Below the pieces are notes generated by a model. That model worked only from the letters and a program-made list of their open reading frames with translations. It did not search any database and had not been told where the DNA came from. Source: Syntrophomonadaceae bacterium (lineage in GTDB: Bacteria; Bacillota; Dethiobacteria; DTU022; UBA8154). Taken from it: a stretch of 9,256 nucleotides of DNA. A program made the position numbers and the translations under genes. Location of the stretch: contig SKTJ01000229.1 in the NCBI GenBank assembly GCA_007122565.1, forward strand, positions 1 through 9,256, in the 5' to 3' direction. Below are positions 7,201 through 9,256 of the stretch, piece after piece. Positions within the stretch are counted from its first letter, which is position 1. Each line of letters opens with the position of its first letter.

Positions 7201-7483
7201 TGTTGAAATTAAAAAGCTCTACGAAGGCCGTCCCAATATCATGGACGGCATCATGAATAACGAAATCAACCTCGTAATCAATACCCCTGCCGGCAAAAAG
7301 AGCCAGCACGATGACTCCTATATCCGCAAAACAGCAATCAGAAAAAAGGTGTCGTATATAACCACCATGGCCGCAGCCCTGGCAAGTGCAAAAGGAATAG
7401 CCGCATACAAACAAAACAACACCACCAGCGCCAATTTAAAATCTTTACAGGAATATCACAGGGATATAACCGATACTCCATAA
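4253..7483 (+). CDS. carB: Carbamoyl-phosphate synthase large subunit
   Basis: A complete 1076-residue CarB. With the glutaminase subunit CarA it makes carbamoyl phosphate from ammonia, bicarbonate and two ATP, for pyrimidine and arginine synthesis in the cytoplasm. The length matches the family (E. coli 1073). Domains: N-terminal carboxyphosphate half (1 to ~400) with [27 protein letters not shown], the ATP-grasp glycine loop MGGTGGG (~174-180) and metal ligands Q284, E298 and N300; oligomerisation domain (~400-548); carbamoyl-phosphate half (~549-933) with [20 protein letters not shown] and [12 protein letters not shown]; C-terminal MGS-like allosteric domain (~934-1060), where nucleotide effectors bind. 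The ATG at 4253 has GGGAGG 8 nt upstream. Unusually, no carA precedes it: the upstream gene is divergent and the downstream one convergent, so carB is monocistronic behind a long structured leader. In the allosteric domain the E. coli INTTSG segment reads INTPAG here, so effector response may differ. Confidence 0.97.
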   Translation: [1076 protein letters not shown]

Positions 7484-7504
7484 CATTGTCCTGAATAAAT
7501 TACA

Positions 7505-7550
7505 GGGAGCACATTGATTTGGTTCGAAATCAATGTGCTCCCAATTTTGT
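7505..7550 (+). terminator. Strong intrinsic terminator after carB, probably bidirectional
   Basis: GGGAGCACATTGATTT (7505-7520) and its exact complement (7527-7542) form a perfect 16-bp stem with a GGTTCG loop, followed by AATTTTGTTAATT. It lies 21 bp after the carB stop and about 31 bp from the stop of the opposing methyltransferase gene. The minus-strand exit is also A+T rich (TGTAATTTATT), so it probably ends both transcripts. Confidence 0.9.
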
Positions 7551-7573
7551 TAATTACACATGCTCTTCGGGCT

Positions 7574-9013
7574 TTATTTACAAAGATGCTGGTCCGCTGT
7601 TTCTACCAGCGTATTTATTTCTTTCTGAACACCTTCCTGGAGTAAGCATGTGTGTTCCTTTACCATAATCTCGCCGTAGATGTCTTTTGCTTTTGCGAAA
7701 AGATTCCCCTGCCCCTTTTTTAACCACGTTTCACGGGACTGACGGACGAAAGTTTGCGACTTAAAGGCGTTTCTGCAATGTGTAAGCGTATGGTCGTTAT
7801 TAAGGAAGTGACCACCAGGATGAAGGTTTAAAAGGTCATTCCATGCCAATGTTTCATCGCTCACGCCCATCCCAGCCCGCAACTTTTGTACCATCCCTGC
7901 CAGGTCGCTATCAATTATTAATTGAAGTGGGCTAATGGTTGTGGCAACTTCCACCTGACCTGCACCACCCAGAATATCACTTCCCGCCAGGGCTACCATG
8001 AGTGACAGGAAGGAACGTTCACTCTGAGCCTGACCGTCGAAGTCCGGTGAATCGGCACCAAAACCGTACGTATGCACCGGAATACCAAAGCTTGTTTTAA
8101 TGAAGTTCACGGCAGCCGCTGCCCCTTGAATAGCCTCTACGCTGCCTTGCAGGCTGCGCCCCGTCAGCATATCCATACTGAAAATAAGCGGAGTGGCGAT
8201 TCCGGGTGTTCCCGGTTTAATAGCCTGGGCCACAGCCAGCAGGACCAGTACTTCCGCAGCAGCGAGCAGCACTGTTCCCGCCATTGTAACTGGTGCTGTC
8301 CCTCCAGCACTGGGGAGGCTGCAGGCATGGAGGGGAACATTGCTGCGGCATGCCTGGACGATAACCTCCAAGTCCATGTATTTATAATCAAGGGGAGTGA
8401 GGGAGCAGGTTATGAAGCTGACCAGTGGCCTCCGGCCCAGTTCTTTTTCCCCGCCTGCAGCAAGTTCTGCCAATTTGAAGAGGTATGGGATGCTATTCTC
8501 GCTGTAGGGTTGGATCCAGATATGTTTCTTACAGTAAAACAACATTTCCCGCAGGGCATGTATATCGGCAGTTTTCCCTGGGGCATCAACCGGCGAAGGA
8601 AAAGCACAAAAATCAATATGCTCAAGTGCCCCGGCCACCTTGGCCCAGGTGGCTACATCCACGAGGCGGGTACGGCGATGGGTACCGTCTTCCGGGTCCA
8701 GGTACCCCGGAGCTCCCGTCCCGGTGCGCACATAAAACCCTCCATCGGAACGGGGAATTTCCAGGTCGAAGCGGGGATCAGGGGCAGCCAGGAGCACTTT
8801 TTGAGGAATTTTGCTAAGCAGGTCTTCCAGCAGTTGCCGGGGAAAACGGACCTCTTTTGTAGCCAAATCCACGTCTGCGCCCCGTTTGGCCAGGATCTCC
8901 AAAACTGTTGGATGATCCATCCTGACCCCTCTTTGTTCAAGCAGGGAAAAGAGTTTCTCCCTTAACAGCGCCTGTTCTTCCGGGGAAAAAACGAATTTTG
9001 CCATATACGTCAC
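7574..9013 (-). CDS. Trimethylamine methyltransferase (MttB) superfamily protein, non-pyrrolysine
   Basis: A 479-residue TIM-barrel enzyme of the MttB superfamily (COG5598). Members move a methyl group from tertiary or quaternary amines to a corrinoid protein in the cytoplasm. Family features include the N-terminal helical segment with RGVRMDHP; TGTGAPGYLDPEDG with RTRLVDVATWAKV (~97-127); PSAGGTAPVTMAG (~234-246); and SMDMLTGRS followed by EAIQGAAAAVNF. In archaeal MttB the pyrrolysine lies in a QAG-Pyl-E context; here DGQAQSE has Ser (about residue 331) there, and there is no in-frame UAG. It therefore belongs with bacterial betaine/carnitine/proline-betaine-type enzymes rather than TMA-specific ones; the substrate is unknown. 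I chose GTG at 9013, 7 nt after AAGGAGG (9027-9021). TTG at 9019 is too close (1 nt) and ATG at 9004 too far. It probably shares an operon with the upstream symporter, 46 bp away. No corrinoid protein is visible here. Confidence 0.88.
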   Translation of the reverse strand: MTYMAKFVFSPEEQALLREKLFSLLEQRGVRMDHPTVLEILAKRGADVDLATKEVRFPRQLLEDLLSKIPQKVLLAAPDPRFDLEIPRSDGGFYVRTGTGAPGYLDPEDGTHRRTRLVDVATWAKVAGALEHIDFCAFPSPVDAPGKTADIHALREMLFYCKKHIWIQPYSENSIPYLFKLAELAAGGEKELGRRPLVSFITCSLTPLDYKYMDLEVIVQACRSNVPLHACSLPSAGGTAPVTMAGTVLLAAAEVLVLLAVAQAIKPGTPGIATPLIFSMDMLTGRSLQGSVEAIQGAAAAVNFIKTSFGIPVHTYGFGADSPDFDGQAQSERSFLSLMVALAGSDILGGAGQVEVATTISPLQLIIDSDLAGMVQKLRAGMGVSDETLAWNDLLNLHPGGHFLNNDHTLTHCRNAFKSQTFVRQSRETWLKKGQGNLFAKAKDIYGEIMVKEHTCLLQEGVQKEINTLVETADQHLCK

Positions 9014-9020
9014 GGGCAAA

Positions 9021-9027
9021 CCTCCTT
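9021..9027 (-). promoter_or_regulatory. Ribosome binding site deciding the MttB-family start
   Basis: AAGGAGG on the minus strand (9027-9021) is a near-perfect Shine-Dalgarno. Its 7-nt spacing selects the GTG at 9013 over the in-frame TTG (9019) and ATG (9004). Confidence 0.75.
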
Positions 9028-9059
9028 AGGTTGTGGTAGTTGTAATATCTTTCCCAAGC

Positions 9060-9256
9060 TCATTTCCCCTCGGTATAATAAACGTTCTCCGCATGCTTAA
9101 GCGCACCGTAAAACTCATCCAATACTTTTTTATCTGTTTGGGGAGTGATATAGCTTACAACAATGACCAGCACTGCAGATGCCAACATACCGAAGGTCCC
9201 ATACCACATCCAGCCAATACCCCAGGTAAAATAAGTGAGCAGCACGGTGATTGCTC
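9060..9256 (-). CDS. Sodium:solute symporter (SSS) family protein, C-terminal fragment
   Basis: The last 64 residues of a membrane transporter whose 5' end lies beyond the right edge; the frame is open to base 9256. It shows one Trp-rich hydrophobic segment (TYFTWGIGWMWYG) running into a final helix (FGMLASAVLVIVVSYITP) and a polar tail with VLDEFYGAL. The 'VVS-x-x-TP...DEFY' ending of the last helix is typical of SSS/SSF (PutP/PanF-like) symporters, which couple solute uptake to Na+. The call rests on a short tail, so another multi-helix transporter class is possible. The stop is 46 bp upstream of the MttB-family start on the same strand, suggesting an operon in which this protein imports the enzyme's substrate, for example a betaine (inference). 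Confidence 0.65.
   Translation of the reverse strand, partial: AITVLLTYFTWGIGWMWYGTFGMLASAVLVIVVSYITPQTDKKVLDEFYGALKHAENVYYTEGK

Noticed and set aside
8005..8040. Pyrrolysine (in-frame UAG) in the MttB-family gene
   Set aside because: The frame is continuous, and the position homologous to pyrrolysine encodes Ser.
8072..8965. Long open frame (297 codons) on the plus strand opposite the MttB-family gene
   Set aside because: It lies wholly antisense to a clear family member, has no ribosome binding site that I see, and its translation is rich in Cys/His/Gly/Arg without domain character; it is a codon-bias shadow.

Overview
The window looks like chromosomal DNA of an anaerobic Firmicute, probably a moderate-GC member of the Clostridia such as the Peptococcaceae. 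This is inference, resting on strong AGGAGG-type ribosome binding sites, TTG/GTG starts, a soluble Clostridium/Bacillus-type chemoreceptor, a non-pyrrolysine MttB-family methyltransferase beside a sodium:solute symporter, and GC-rich palindromic intergenic repeats. No phage, transposase, CRISPR, tRNA or rRNA gene is visible.

Layout from left to right. (1) The C-terminal part of RecQ (1-846, +; zinc site, RQC winged helix, HRDC) runs in from the left edge. It converges on (2) a YaiI/YqxD-family DUF188 protein (866-1306, -). (3) A divergent, promoter-sized gap leads to a GPH-family (MelB-like) cation:solute symporter (1409-2758, +). (4) A 202-bp convergent gap with GC-rich palindromes separates it from (5) a short soluble methyl-accepting chemotaxis protein (2961-3803, -). 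(6) A 449-bp divergent gap carries a good extended -10 promoter and, downstream of it, a roughly 180-nt element. That element has a 16-bp closing stem, an internal hairpin, and a hairpin loop exactly complementary to an upstream segment, so a pseudoknot is possible. This element forms the leader of (7) carB (4253-7483, +), a complete carbamoyl-phosphate synthase large subunit with no carA beside it. (8) A perfect 16-bp hairpin terminator separates carB from (9) an MttB-superfamily methyltransferase (7574-9013, -), which lies just downstream of (10) the 3' end of a sodium:solute symporter gene (9060-9256, -) that runs off the right edge.

Most genes are independent single transcription units. 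Two links are suggested. The symporter and the MttB-like enzyme probably form one operon that imports and demethylates a quaternary or tertiary amine. The structured element probably sits in the 5' UTR of carB and may control it. The most unusual item is this pseudoknot-capable leader: I do not recognise it as a known riboswitch, T-box or PyrR attenuator, and a small palindromic mobile element (MITE) is the main alternative.
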